Origin: Elysia crispata
Lineage: Eukaryota; Mollusca; Gastropoda; Plakobranchidae
Assembly: GCA_033675545.1 (NCBI GenBank)
Contig: JAWDGP010000252.1
Location: 1 to 64,000, forward strand
Direction of reading: 5' to 3'
Length of the DNA stretch: 64,000 bases
The notes beneath the pieces are model-generated. The model saw nothing but the letters and a program-made list of their open reading frames with translations. It had not been told where the DNA came from and ran no database searches. Shown here piece after piece: positions 1 through 13,900 of this stretch. Both the position numbers and the translations under genes were made by a program. Numbering within the stretch: the stretch's first letter is position 1; each line of letters opens with the position of its first letter.

Positions 1-1958
1 TATATCATAATAACATCTTAATAATAATATGTTTAACCAATGTACCCAATCAGAAGTCCAACCAACTCATCCAGTGTGATCCCAGTTCTTTTGTTTACAT
101 GGCAGTTATATTGGATGATACCCTTAAAAAGAAGAAAAACTTATTAAATAACAGTGCTATATTTTCTTTAACACATTTAATTTTCAACTCATAATTTTTT
201 TTTCTTCAATGGATAGAGCACTATAGGCTAGTTGTTAATGATCCGATTGCCTCAAGAACCCAATATAAGGGCCAATATGAATGCCATCTAAACAAAAGGG
301 CTGAGACCACACTGGTAAGGAGTCCCTCAATATGTCCATGATTATATTTTTTGTCCTTTTAAGCATTATGGTTGACATGATTAGATTGGTTTTTCTGGTT
401 TCCACCATGTAGAATGTTCAATGATTGGTTATTGATTTGCAAAGATAATTTTTTGACCTGAGGAAATAAATCTGCAAATCTTGTAATTTATATTATGTGG
501 CTTTATTCTTTTGATTGAGCGTAATTTCCAATATAATTTTGTGATGAAAAAAAAATCTAGAACTAGATTTGTAATTGAATCAATCAAGACTGCCATTGCA
601 TCAAATTAAAATGGAACCACAGAACTCAAATTGTTCCTCATCAAGTTGCAAATCGGAATCTGTAAAAATAATGATAATAATTGCAAGAAATAAATCCAAG
701 TAAAGCTATAAAATTGTATGTATGTAGACTATATATTTAGTCTAGCCCAAGTTGTATTTTGAAAAGTTCAGTTATAGTTTCTAGTGCTTAATAAAGTGAT
801 TTTTTTATTTTAATAGCAGACCTAAGTTTCCCAAACAGGTTAATTAGCCATGCATGACTTTGCCTTTAGAATAACAGCAATGGGCAGAGTAAACATGTAA
901 ATTAAATTTACATTTTTCACTGAAGAATGAGAGCTTTAAACTTTATTGCATTGCATCACTTAATCTTTCCTATCTGGTCTTTTTCTGTTTACTACTTCTG
1001 TTTAAGCTTTGTGCCTGTCACTGATATTGATTTAACATATTATTCATTGTTTAACTGGTTCTGAACATTATAATTGGCCTAACATTTTTATATTATTCAT
1101 TTTTAAAAATATATACTGTGTTTAAGTCTTTTTTGAATGAGGGTGCTAAAATTCATCAGACAAGTAAATTGACCATATATATTATTTATACAATCTTCAA
1201 CCTTTTTTTTATTTGAAAACTTTTTGTCCCTTTTAATTTTGAAGTCAAAGTGATAAACATTATAATTTTGTTTTATAAAGTATTGAGAATATTTAAAAAA
1301 AAATTACTCTGGAGACAACCTTTAACGTGCTATCCAGGCTCTAATTAAGGGTAAAATATGTAGGAGCTTAAGTTATTGTTGAAAAAAAACTAAAGCTTAT
1401 CATATCTCTGAATGATTTGTTTTAAAATTAAATATCCAGAAGGAATTACCAAAAAGTAAAGAAGTTTTGTCAAATGCAGGCTTCCAAATACAAAAGAACA
1501 AATTTCTACCAAAAAGATTTCTTCTTCTTACTCTTTCTGCTGCATGAGGTAGTGAATTTTCCAAACAGAGTCCTATAAACTTTTTGAGAGAACTGTTGGA
1601 ATTGATGGAATAAGAAGTTACCAGTTAATAATTTGACAATCTTTCATTCTAAAGACAAGAGGGATAACTGCAGTTGGATAAGAAGATAAATAAAGTCACT
1701 CTCAGATAACTGAAATCAACCCAAATTATTCTTGATCTAGACAATTGTGCAGCCACAGTTTATAATTAGTTGATCTTCTCTTGCATTTTATGAAGTTCTT
1801 CAATACTCAAGGGCGCATAAAGTTATATTTAAAGTTTTAGAGAAAATATGAATTTTTTTTTCTAATTTGTAAATTTAGATTTTGTTCACAATCAATAATA
1901 TTGGTTACTTATTTTATTTATTTATTTATTTATTTTTTTAATCTTTTCTTTTCCACAG
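1..1958. other. Upstream intron or 5' flank of HYOU1, no gene seen
   Basis: AT-rich sequence with no coding exon recognised. The first coding exon of HYOU1 is preceded by a good 3' splice site (pyrimidine tract, then CACAG ending at 1958), so this stretch is probably the intron after an untranslated first exon. A possible donor (GTAAGG at 315-320) follows a slightly more GC-rich patch, but nothing proves an exon there. A short TTTA repeat lies near 1912-1935. Confidence 0.5.
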
Positions 1959-1982
1959 AAATAGGATTATTTTGATCTGACC

Positions 1983-4900
1983 ATGGGGTCAGGAGTGTTT
2001 AGGATTCAGCTAATGGCTGTGGCCATTGTAATGCTGATTTATGCTGTTAATGGTGAGTTTCCAGTTTCAGGAGACTTGTGATGCATATCAAAAACATAGT
2101 TACTTAATTCTTTCATTCATCAGAGTTTTATATTGAATTGCAAAGGAAAGATGTTTCCTTTCCGCTTATAGTTTTATACTGATGATACATGTTACCATCA
2201 TAAAGGCAAACAGATTGTCATCAAGGTTTTGAGTTTGCATTACTTGTATTCACAATCATACTTGTTTCTCTTAAGAATCTCTATGAACTTTTTTTTTGGT
2301 GAAATTCAAATTTAAAATTGTTTTTTTCTTCTTGCTTATTATTTTTCAGCTCGTGTTGCAGTAATGTCCATTGACTTGGGAGGAGAGTTCATGAAAATTG
2401 CAATTGTAAAGGTGAGTAAACAGTAACACATGTTTTTGCCTTTTTACTCTCAAGTGTACATTTTTTTGTCCTATTAATACCCTAGCATAATTTTCTTTTT
2501 TTTTTTTTTAAAGTAGATAATTCCCGTCTCTCAAATCTTTTCTGACAGTTACAAGGGAAACATGATTTTTTATTCGACTTTTCATGTGTAGAGATTGTGC
2601 TATTGAAAATTTAATATTTTGAACATCAAAAAGTCACATACAATTATAGTTCTATTAACTTACTGCTGGAATTTGCTTTTCTTAAGGTTTTATTTGTCTC
2701 AGATTACAACACTTCTTGAGAATACTTGAATCGAAAAATATGATATTGTTGCATGAGAACATTATCCTTATCAACTCCTCCCATGAATGAAAAAAAAACC
2801 ACAACAAGCAAGATACAGGCAACTTATTCATTTATTTTATTCTCTTTCTGTTTCCAGCCTGGAGTCCCCATGGAAATTGTTTTAAACAAGTAAGTCTGCT
2901 TGTTTTCTTCCATACATAGATGTTACATTGATGATAATTTTGCAATTTCTCCAGCCTGTTCTTTAGAGGGATGCTTGTTTTGAGTCCCTAATACAAAAAC
3001 CTTTTACTGCAACTTTAATCCATAACCTGTTTCGTTCACCATGTATTGTCTACACTTTTGACCAAAAAAAAAAGTTCTTAAATGGTTGAGCTGAAATGAT
3101 CTGAATGAACTAATTTGATCATTTTAAAGGTGAAGATTTCACTGTAAAATATAGTTCTACAAATAATGAACTGATGTAGGTATCAGCAATCCACAAGTCA
3201 ATTTTCCATTTTTGCACATAATTAAATTCAAGAGCAGTCCACAAGTCAATTTTCCATTTCTGCACATAAATTGACTGCAAGAGCAGTCCACAAATCAATT
3301 TTCCATTTCTGCACATAAATTAATCTCAAGATCAGACAACAAGGTAAATTTTCATCTCTGCCCATAAATCTCAAGAAAATTGTTTGCTTACTCCTCCACC
3401 ATCAATAATGATTTTTACAATAGCTGCGTGACGGGATTAGTGGCATGATTTAATTGCAAAGGCTTTCAAGTGCCATTTTAGCTATCTCATCCTTTGTAAA
3501 CTTTTAGTTAACGCGGGACAGATTTGGCTGCTACTAGATGTTTTACCAATTTTCCCTTCACTTGCAGAGAATCAAGCAGAAAAACACCAACGCTTGTTGC
3601 CTTTAGAGATGGAGAGAGGCAATTTGGAAATGAAGCCCAAAGCACTGTAAGTGCGATACTCTTTCAGCTTTATGGATCATTTGGGCTGGACTTTTTATTG
3701 AAGGACTAAAAATAAGATTGTTTCACATTAAACTGTGATTATGGCAGCAAAAATATTTTTCCTCATTTGTTAATTTTTAATTACTTGAATTTTCTGCTGA
3801 AAAATTGTGAGAGAATTAGCTCAATCCCACCTATATCGCTTGCCGCTGCCAGTATTGACCACCATATTGTGTACCTGTATTGCCCGTCATCGCCCATTTA
3901 CTTTCACTTTCTGGGTGTTCAAACTTCATTTATGTTTTAGGGGACACTTTAGACTTTGTTTTAGTTATTTTAGTTTCGCTTTCAGACTAGATTAAGATAA
4001 CAACTAACTTCAAAATTGACTATTCTTTATCGCAATTTTTGGCTATTTCAAGGCCTAGGCTGGATCTAAATTTTGAATTAGGATGGCTGATCACTTAGAT
4101 CATCTCAGAAATGCTACAGATGCCATTTATTTTGGTTATGTGCATGGTTATTATCCCTACAATCAGCATGATAATAATGACCATTGTCTATTTGAGATCG
4201 GGAGCCAGATTGTGATTTTGAGATGATGGTGAAGTGGGATATTGGTGAAAAGACTGAAATGATGGTGGAGTCAGATAGAAGTGAAGGAGAAGTCTTTGAA
4301 AGTTGGTTTACTGCCATAAAACCTTGTTTCATTCAAAATTCAAAACTTATATTTTTTTACAGTTTATTTCATACTTTTATCTTGTTTTGTTTGATTGCAA
4401 TACTTTTTTTAAAGTATAGATCTATTCTTTGTACACAGTTAAGTCCCTTCTCTTAGGGTCAGGACTTTACTTGAGCTGAAAGTACTTAGGTGGGGTTGAG
4501 TTAAATGAAGAGCGTGTTTTGAATATTGCAGTTTCTTTTTTTTTTTTTTTTTTTGGTTGTTATTTTTGTTTTTTTTTATTTAACAAAAATAAAAAGTCTT
4601 ATTTTTGATCATATCTCATCACTTTCCAAGGCTTTGTTGTGGAGTTGGCAATTTCTTTTTATCTTTATTTGTTCAAAGATATTGTCATTTATTCTCTGTC
4701 AAGACTTTAAACTGATAACCCTTAATCAATTACATTATTATACCCAAAAGCATTACTTAAGTTAAAGAAAAATTCCAAGAGTATTTATTATTTTTTTTTT
4801 TCTGTTAGCCCTTTAAGAACCATTTTTAAAATGTTTGAACAGGCTGTGAAGTTCCCTGCCAAGGCATTTGCCTACCTTCCCCTCATTGTGGGCAAGCAGT

Positions 4901-7900
4901 TTGATGACCCTCAGGTGGAACTCTTCAAGGAGAGGTTTCCTTACTACACAATGGAGAAAGATGAAGCCAGAGGCACTGTGCTTTTCAGGACTGATGAGTA
5001 AGTTGAGCACGATGCATTTTGGTATTTCTTCTAAACATTGATCCCATGATAATGATGATAATCATATATAAGCATAGTAATGATGATGAGGATAATAATA
5101 ATAATTATAAAATTTTGATAATAAATAAGTTTCATAAGTGAACATTTTCCCTCTAAAGAGTTCAGCTGCTTCAAGTTGATTAAATATTTCGCATCAAAAA
5201 GTCTGAAACATTTCATACTCAAAATCAATATATAAATCTGTAAGATCATACATATCTGATATGCATATGAAAGAAATATCCAGCAAATCAATAAATAAGC
5301 TCACCATTAGACTTATGTCTATAAAAAGCTATAAATATGATTAATGCAATGTAAAAAGCATAAGTATATAAGAGCAAGCTTGTAAACAATCCTAAGACTG
5401 TGAAAACAAGCAAATTTTTTATACTTTTTTAAAATTTTCTTTCACCTGAAAATATTTTCAAAGTTTCATTGTTGCAGACTATCCAATTCGATGACTCAAT
5501 TAGCAAATAATTTTTTTCCTGCCAATTCCAAGTTTTCTAAAAGGCTTTTCTGAGAGTACCCCCTAAAAAAATCTAATAAGTACAGTAAGACCCTAGGGTA
5601 TTATCTTGAGTAAAACAGTCATGTCACTATACACATGCTGTTACAGAAAAAGAAACAGTATTGTGCTTTTTACGTACACACTTCCTCATGATGAGCTGCA
5701 ATCCAACTCAGACATGTCCCTTGAGGAGAAAGCTATCTGAAGAGGAAGATAAAAGTATCAAATATTTCCAATTAAATGAATGTTTGCTAAATTTTAGCAA
5801 AAACATGTGGCAAATTGGGAGAATAAATTTTTTTCCAGTAAATTTTTGTGATAAAAAAAAAAAGAAAAAAATTGCAATGAAAACTCTTGGCTTATTTTTT
5901 TTTCATCCGTTCCTCAATTGTCAATTGACATGAAAATAGTTTGAGAAAACTTGGAGAATTATGGAAAACATATGCCATTTAGTCAGGATCAGTCAACTAA
6001 TGAGTAGTTTAAGAGGATAATGCAATATGAGTAGTTATAAGAGTTGTGCTTTGTAGGGTGAAATTTGATTACAAATATTTTGCAAACGTGTAAGACCAGA
6101 TACTTCTATAATGGTTTATACTCAGTCTTATATTATTATTAAAGCAGTTTGCAATACTGTTGAAAGTTTCTTTTCTAATTCTTTAAATAAATGAAGAAAC
6201 AGGTTCCAAGTTTTAATAATCTTCAGAGAGAATTGATGGAGGGGCTTTTTATGAAAAATGTGTAATCTAGGATTAAATTATTCATAGTGTTTATAATTGT
6301 GCCTTATGAGGCTCAAAGAGGTTACAAAAATAAAGGCAAAAGGCACCTTCCTCTAGATAACTCTTCCTTTTGGTGCATGATTCCTTATGATGATTCAACA
6401 ATCCAACTCCGATAAAATATCTGAGGAGAACAGTGTCTGAAAAGGATGATTGCATTTATAAAATTAGTGTACCATTTTGTGATTATTTCCCCCCACCCAG
6501 TGCCTTTTAAGTTATTTTTCACAAGTACTCCTGATGTTTTTTAATGTCGTGAACTTCAATTGTGTAAGAAAACAAATTGCTCTTCAAAATCTTCAAGTTC
6601 TGGCCTTTTCCTTTTCTAATATTATTCATAAAGAATCATATTTACTTTTTTTTTTTTTCCTCAGTGACTCTTTTTATAGTGTTGAGGAGCTCCTGGCCAT
6701 GATCCTAGAGAAAGCCAAAGAGTATGCCCAGGATTTTGCTGGTATGTTTGGTCCTATAGGAGTTCACTACTATTATAAACTTAATTTAAAACGTTAGTAC
6801 CCATGATGCTTTCCTATATAAAGTAATATCAGTAATAGGAAAAGTTTTAGAACATTTTTGAACTTGCATGCAACAAAGCCATCTGTATAATACTTTGTTG
6901 TTATTTAAAACAGGTATGCCTACGTAGATTAAAAAAAATCTTAATCACCGCTTTTTCACCTCTTAGAAGCTGAGGTTTTGACATATGGCTTTCTATAGGT
7001 TTATGAAAACGTTCATAATTGTTTTCAAGAACAGTAAAGAATATCATGCTGTGGAATATCTTTGATGGTGATCCGCAAAGTTATCGCAACAATTTCCGTT
7101 GATGTACTGAAGTCATAAAGATCGTAAATAAGAAGATAAACCAAGAAAAGATGAAGAAGTTTATTAAATCTTTTGATAGCAATCTAACTTTGATGTATAT
7201 ACCCTGACATAGTTAGCAAATGTTTTATTTTTTATTTCAATTCATTTACTCAGAACAAGACATCAAAGATGCTGTAATCACAGTTCCATCATTCTTCAAC
7301 CAAGCTGAACGCCGAGCTGTGATGACTTCAGCTAAGATGGTTGGCATCAATGTTCTTCAGCTCATGAGCGATAATGCTGCAGGTGCAAATAATTTTTTGT
7401 GTTTTTATTTTGCTTTTTCCTCTTATATTTATTGTCTTTTTCTCTACATTAATGGTGATACAACAGGCTTTGATGCTTTTTTTTTATTTTCACATTTGTA
7501 TTGCAGTATAATTACAGGCTAAAAAATAGTGTATCCTTTTTAAAAGGGAAAAAAAGTGATATATAAAAATTTTCATGTGATGAATAATTGAGATCCAACT
7601 CCTACTTATATGTGAGGATTTCATTTGCTGAGGGAAAACTTAAGTCATTCGTGGACTGAGATGAATATGTTAGCTGACAAATTCCTGAAGCAGACGAGAA
7701 AAAGAAATGTGTCAAAGATGTTTTATTCATAAACAAAAAGACATGAGTTTCTGCTTTTAAATTTTACTGTCTGTTTGGAAAAAAAACTTAAGAAACAAAA
7801 ACATTCTATTCACATTGCCAAATACACACAGGGATAAGCGTTCTGTACAGTAACCTTTAGATTTATTTCATCTTGAAAAATCCAGTATTAATGTATGAGA

Positions 7901-10900
7901 AATAACCCCAATAGCCTTATTTTGTACATCTTGAAATCTTTTAGTTGCATAACTATTTGTCTGTACCAACTATGGTGCATACCTGCCTGGTATTACGGAA
8001 AATCCGTAATCATTATGGAAAACCAGTTCCAATCACGGAATTACGGAAACTTCTTTGTTATTACGGTTTTTGCATAGTAGGTGAGTACAGCTGAACAAAG
8101 TTATAGAAAAAAAAACAAAAAAAAAACCCCAAACAAAAAAGAAAACAACAAAAAACTAAAACTCTCGTCTCTTGCGCGGGGCACATTTTATGAAGGGGAC
8201 TAGGCTAGATCTAGATCTAGGCCTACATCGGAGATCGCCGGCGCGCGCTATGCCTTGCAAATTATGCAATGCGGTAGGGTATCCCGGAGGACCATGATCG
8301 CCATGCAGATCTAATTTCGTCTCTTAAGCATGGGCAACCTCAACTGATTTTGGTAAAGGCAGTCTTGAGCATCCGGTGTTATTGAAACTTAGGAGACATG
8401 CGAAACGTGCGGCTTTACTAGATCTTTGTCTTAGGCTGTCACAAAAACGTGGGCTAGAAAGGTGGACTGGAAGTGGAAGGGTGGACTATAACATTTTTGA
8501 GCAGGGAATGAGAGGGGAGTACAGTATGTCTAGGCCTCGATGCCTTACCTGATTGCCAGCTTGGCATTGATTTTGGTTAACACAATAACACTGGCTGAGC
8601 TTAGGAGACGTTGAACATTCTATATTTATTTGAAAAGTGAAAGTAGATCTAGATTTTCGTCTATTTCACACTTTGGACCTGGCATTGGCCTTGATTTGAA
8701 ACCTACTCTTTGTCTTTCTCTTCTTGGTTTTTACTGTTCTTAGTCTCAATACTTTGAGCGTCTAGATCTACATGAGTTCGAGATTAGATTGGCGGATTTG
8801 TTGCAAGGGCCGATTTCCTCCACATTTCAGTGCTTTTTAAAGGCAATAGAGAAATATTCCTCACAGCAGCGCCCACTGTGAACGTGTATTTTCAGCAGTG
8901 AGAAAGATAAAAACAGACATGTGGTCTTCAATGGGAACAGCAACACTTGAGGCCCTCCTGGTTCTCAAACACAGGCAGACAGATGTGATATCTCTGAAAG
9001 AGCCAGCTCTCATAGACTGCCTAAAGAAGGCATACACCCTGAGCCTGGCTTAGGTCTTTCCAGCTCAAAGGAACGCAAAACTTTACATAGACTTTTCATT
9101 TAGTATCAAGATCTAGGTCTAGAGGTAGAATTGGATTTTTTAAAAATAGTAGAAATTGATTGTTTAAAAAGAATGCAAGCTCATGGATTGCTAAAAAGAA
9201 ATCAGAACAAAGACTGTGAACAACAGATATTGGTAAGTCGATGAAGTTTTTATGGCTTTTAATAGGGAGCTTGTGAATCCCATTCCTTTATCATCTTGAT
9301 TTAACTTTAATACAGGTAGTTTTATTAATAGCAATATTACTCTACACTGGATTACAGATTTTACACCCAAATTACAGATTTTTTAATTGTGGATTACTGA
9401 ATTCAGTATATTGAACTAGGCAGGTATGTATGGTGTTTGGTGGATAAATTCAAATTTTTTTAGGTATTGCTTAAATTTTATCTAATGTATGATATATGAG
9501 GCAGCCTGGGAAATCACAAGTCAGAAGTTTTATCTGAGGTTTTTGGATCCATTGAAAAGTGTGCTTGTATTCTACAAGGATGAAAAATACTAATATAACC
9601 TAGCATTTCTATGTTCAGGTGTGCTTCATTTAGAAAGCAAATAGGAGATGAAAGAATACGTTTTTGTTTTTAGAGGACTCCAGCTTAAGCACATCTTAGG
9701 AAGTTATTCCTGAATTATCAAATATGTCTCACATATGTTCTTTCATCAGGAACATTTTGATGGATGAAGGTTCCACCAAACATTATAAGCTTTGAAAAAT
9801 AAAATCGGACTCCTCTTCCTACAACGAGGGTTTTATTGAGTGATGCAGAAATTTGGTCGAACACAATTCTTGCTTTAAAATGGTTAATATTGGAAAGGAA
9901 AAGAATATTACCAGTTGCTTGACTTTATTTTTAATGAAATGAATATATGATTTTACTTCACATGGGGGTTGTTATGAGGCAGGAAAAAAAAACTGCTTAA
10001 TCTGTCACTGATCCAGTAAAATTCCTAAATGATGATCAAGTGAGATCCAACTCCTACCAATTTTTCATGAGGATTTCATTAACTGATCAGGAATTTCAAC
10101 ATATCTGCTGAATTAGTACATTGGCATTGCTAGTTTTCTATTTATGACAAGGATCTTTTATTACATTGTATGGGTGAAAATATTTTTCTCAGTGGCCCTG
10201 AACTATGGCGTCTTCCGTCGCAACAATTTCAACACCACAATGCAGTACTACATGTTTTATGACATGGGATCTACCAGCACCACAGCCACCATTGTGGGTG
10301 AGTTTTCCCCTTCCCGTCTTGTTCGTTTGGGTTGATTGCAAAGGCAAAATGCAACCTTTCTGTATATCACATGTGTAATTGAAGAAACTTTATTATGTTG
10401 TTTGTAATATAATGCTGGACTTGAAGAATTTATACACATATATAAGAGAAGAAGCCAAGAAACTAAGAATATTTTTGTTCAAAATAGTCATAGGAATGGG
10501 ATTTTTCTTGTTTTAATCACTCTGTATGAACAGATATCTTAAAATTTCCATCAACTATTGATTTCTATTTAATGTGATTTCAGGTTACAATGTTGTTAAG
10601 ACAAAAGAGGGAACTCGTGCAGAATCAAACCCTCAAGTTACCATCAAAGGGGTTGGGTAAGTTATTGTTCTCTCTAGTTCACTCTCTTATGTGAATAAGA
10701 TGACTTCAATTCATAAGATACAATTAAAAATTTCCTTACAAGCTGTCTATGGAGTCTTACATGCTATTCAAGCTCTGCACAACAGTTCTGGAAACACTAA
10801 GTTACTATCTGATCATTGTAGCCACATTTACCCAAGACATTAAGAAATATATGGCTCCAACAAATATTTTTTTTTTGGGTCACCTTTGATGAAAAAAAAA

Positions 10901-13900
10901 AAAGTTTGTTCTCATTGAAATAAGTTTGCCCTTCATTCTAAACCTCTCAGGATACTGATCACAAAGGAAACATAGAGATAGCTAATTACCATTGTTTGTT
11001 TGTGTGTTTGTTTTTATACCAATCGTAATAAAACTTTGTTCTCATAATCATCCAGCTTGATTTATTTGGTAGTGGACAACCAAAACCCCCCCAAAAAAAC
11101 AACCCAAAACAACAAAAAAACCAAACCCAAACTGATAGAGTACAGTAAATATAAAGTAGATCAACATACTGACAAATTTGTCAAGTCTTAAGAAATAAAC
11201 TTCTGCTTTATTCCATTATCAGATTTGATCGCACGTTGGGTGGACTTGAAATATCATTGCGTCTTAGAAAATCCCTTGCTAAAGCCTTCAATGATCAAAA
11301 GAAAACAAGCCTTAAAGTTGAGGAAAATGCCCGAGCAATGGCCAAACTGCTCAAAGAGGCAGAAAGGGTGAAGAAAGTTCTCAGTGCAAATGTGGACCAC
11401 ACTGCTCAGGTTTGCACATCTTTCCTTCTATTTTCGTAATGTAGGTAAAGGCTCCTCAATTTCACTTGATTGGAAAACATTTTTGTCACTCGGTCTTGAC
11501 ATATATATCATTATTTTTCTTCCTAATTTTATGATTTGTTCTTTTGTATTGCTGATTTCCTGCGAATCATAGGTCTCACCATTGATCAAAGATTGGTAAA
11601 GAAGAATAAAATTGGCAGTTCTTTTTTTTGTGTGTCTACAGGTTGAGGGATTGCTTGATGAAAAAGATTTCCGCAGTCCTGTCACACGCGCTGAGCTTGA
11701 ACACCTCAGTGAGGATTTGTTTGATCGTATTACCAAACCTATAGAAGATGCTCTTAAAGTCTCAGAGATTACTTTGGTGAGAAACTACTTCAAGCCCTAA
11801 ACTTTATTTCAGCATAACTCACATTTTGACCTCTTTTGATAGTCATTAGACCATATACAGCAAATTGCTTTCTACTCATATGTCTTCCATTTTGTATTTT
11901 GCCTTCCTTATAGTGCACCATCGTAACCACTGCCAAGAATCATTATTACATTTATCATTATGTTTTAATCATAAAACTCTGCAAGTCGAAATTATTCTTT
12001 CAAGAAAGAAGATAATGTTACATAATACTGAAAAATAGCATCTTTTGTTTTTACTAATGAACTGTTCTGCTTTTTAGCAAATTTCAACCATTGTTCTAGA
12101 ATAATTCCCTAATTATTTGCATATCAGGCTACCAGTTTCCTTCAATAATATGTGTTTCACATCTCTTTTTATATTTTTCCCTTTCAGCCTGAAATTTCTG
12201 AAGTGATCCTTATGGGTGGTGGCACTAGGATGCCCAAAGTACAAGAGATTCTTGTCAAGTTCCTCGGCAGGTTTGTCAATCATTTGGGAATGCTGGTTAA
12301 TTTTTGAAAATTTTACTGAAAATTATTCAATTTTTTTATTATGATATACAATAAAGATCTATTTATCCTCTTAACTTCTACTCAGTTAATGTAATTTGTT
12401 TCAATAGCATTTGTTAGATTTATATATCAAGGCACAAAGTTCTTCACATCAAACTTACATATGATAAATTTTACAGGACACTTTATTAGCGTCCATATGT
12501 TATTATGTACTGAACTAAAATTTAGGCTACTGTACATTTCTTGCTCAGGTCTGATCTAGGTAAAAGCATCAATACAGATGAAGCAGCTGCTATGGGTGCG
12601 GTATACCAGGCTGCTTACTTGGGAAAAGGCTTCAAAGTGAAAAAGTTTGGAGTGCGAGAGGGCAACATTTATCCTATTAATGTGAGTCTCTTGTTTCTTA
12701 AATAAGTTAAACAAGTATGGGTGTGTAGGAGGATAAAACTTTTGCACATGATATGAAGTAGCCCTATTGAAAAGAAATATTGACAGTAATATTTGAGATA
12801 CACAATAACATTCATATATATCTTGTTATATCTCCTTCGGTTGAGGCTAATAAATAAATGAAATACAAAAATATAATAAAACACCCATCGCATGTGAAGT
12901 CATACGCCTTGTATATAACTGACGTCTCAGGTTCAAAACATTTAATGCAACAATTATTTTATTTTTTGTGGTTTATATAATGAGAAGATCATTTTTTATC
13001 AGTAGTAAGGTATTTAAAAAATTATTCACTGAAATCTACTGATATTTCATGTCTTGAAATTTGCTGTTATTATCGAAAAAAAAAAAAAACCCTCTGATTT
13101 GTAGACTATTATTTAATGCTTTCTATAAAAAAAATCTATTTCAAATGAGAAATCTGAATTGATTATTTCATAAACAATAAAGACCAGAAGTCTTTACATC
13201 TTAAAAAGGAACAAATATGATGCTTTATGAAAACAACAAAGCTATGTTGAGATATTATTTAAAAAAAAGAAAAAGAATCACTGACTTGATGATTTTGTGA
13301 CTTGCCTTATTACTGAGTCATTATATCTTTATAAGAAACAGTTATGAAGTTTTATGAAAAAGAGAAAACTGTTAAGAGCTCATTTTAAAAACTTTGTGTC
13401 TCTGATTTTGGCCTCTCAAGGTTGAGTTCGAAAAGCAGAAATCAGAGGAATCTGAGGAACCAGCACGCACAATCAAACGCACACTGTTTGGTCGCATGAA
13501 CCCTTTCCCCCAGAGAAAGGTCATGACCTTTAACAAGCACACCAAAGACTTTGGATTCAATGTGACCTATTCTGGGTTAGACTTCCTTACTGAGGAGGAC
13601 AGGAGGTCAGTAATAGATATACATTTTTATTAATCTACATGTGAAAAAAGAAATTAACCTTGCAAGAAAAGGTGGCTAATTTTGAAATTTTCTGTCCTCA
13701 GGATTTGCAATATTAGGAAAAATTAAGTTTTCAAATATGAGCCCCTGACTTTTTCTAAATCTAATTTTTTTTCTTTTCCTTTAAAACAAGGAATGGGAAA
13801 TATTTGCCTTCCTTTTTTAAAGCCCCTGCATATATAATCAGAACTTCAGATTAAACATGAATTGAACTATGTGTTTTGTATTGTAAATTTTGGAGCTACA

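Noticed and set aside
205-260. tRNA-like start GGATAGAGCACTATAGGC
   Set aside because: No cloverleaf and no B box could be found.
7040-7125. Possible C/D snoRNA in HYOU1 intron 6 (ATGGTGA ... CTGA)
   Set aside because: Box C has a mismatch, the putative stem is far from box D, and the shared guide is absent.
10880-10968. Possible C/D snoRNA in HYOU1 intron 9 (TTGATGA ... CTGA)
   Set aside because: The first base of box C is wrong, an A run follows it, and the stem is offset from the boxes.
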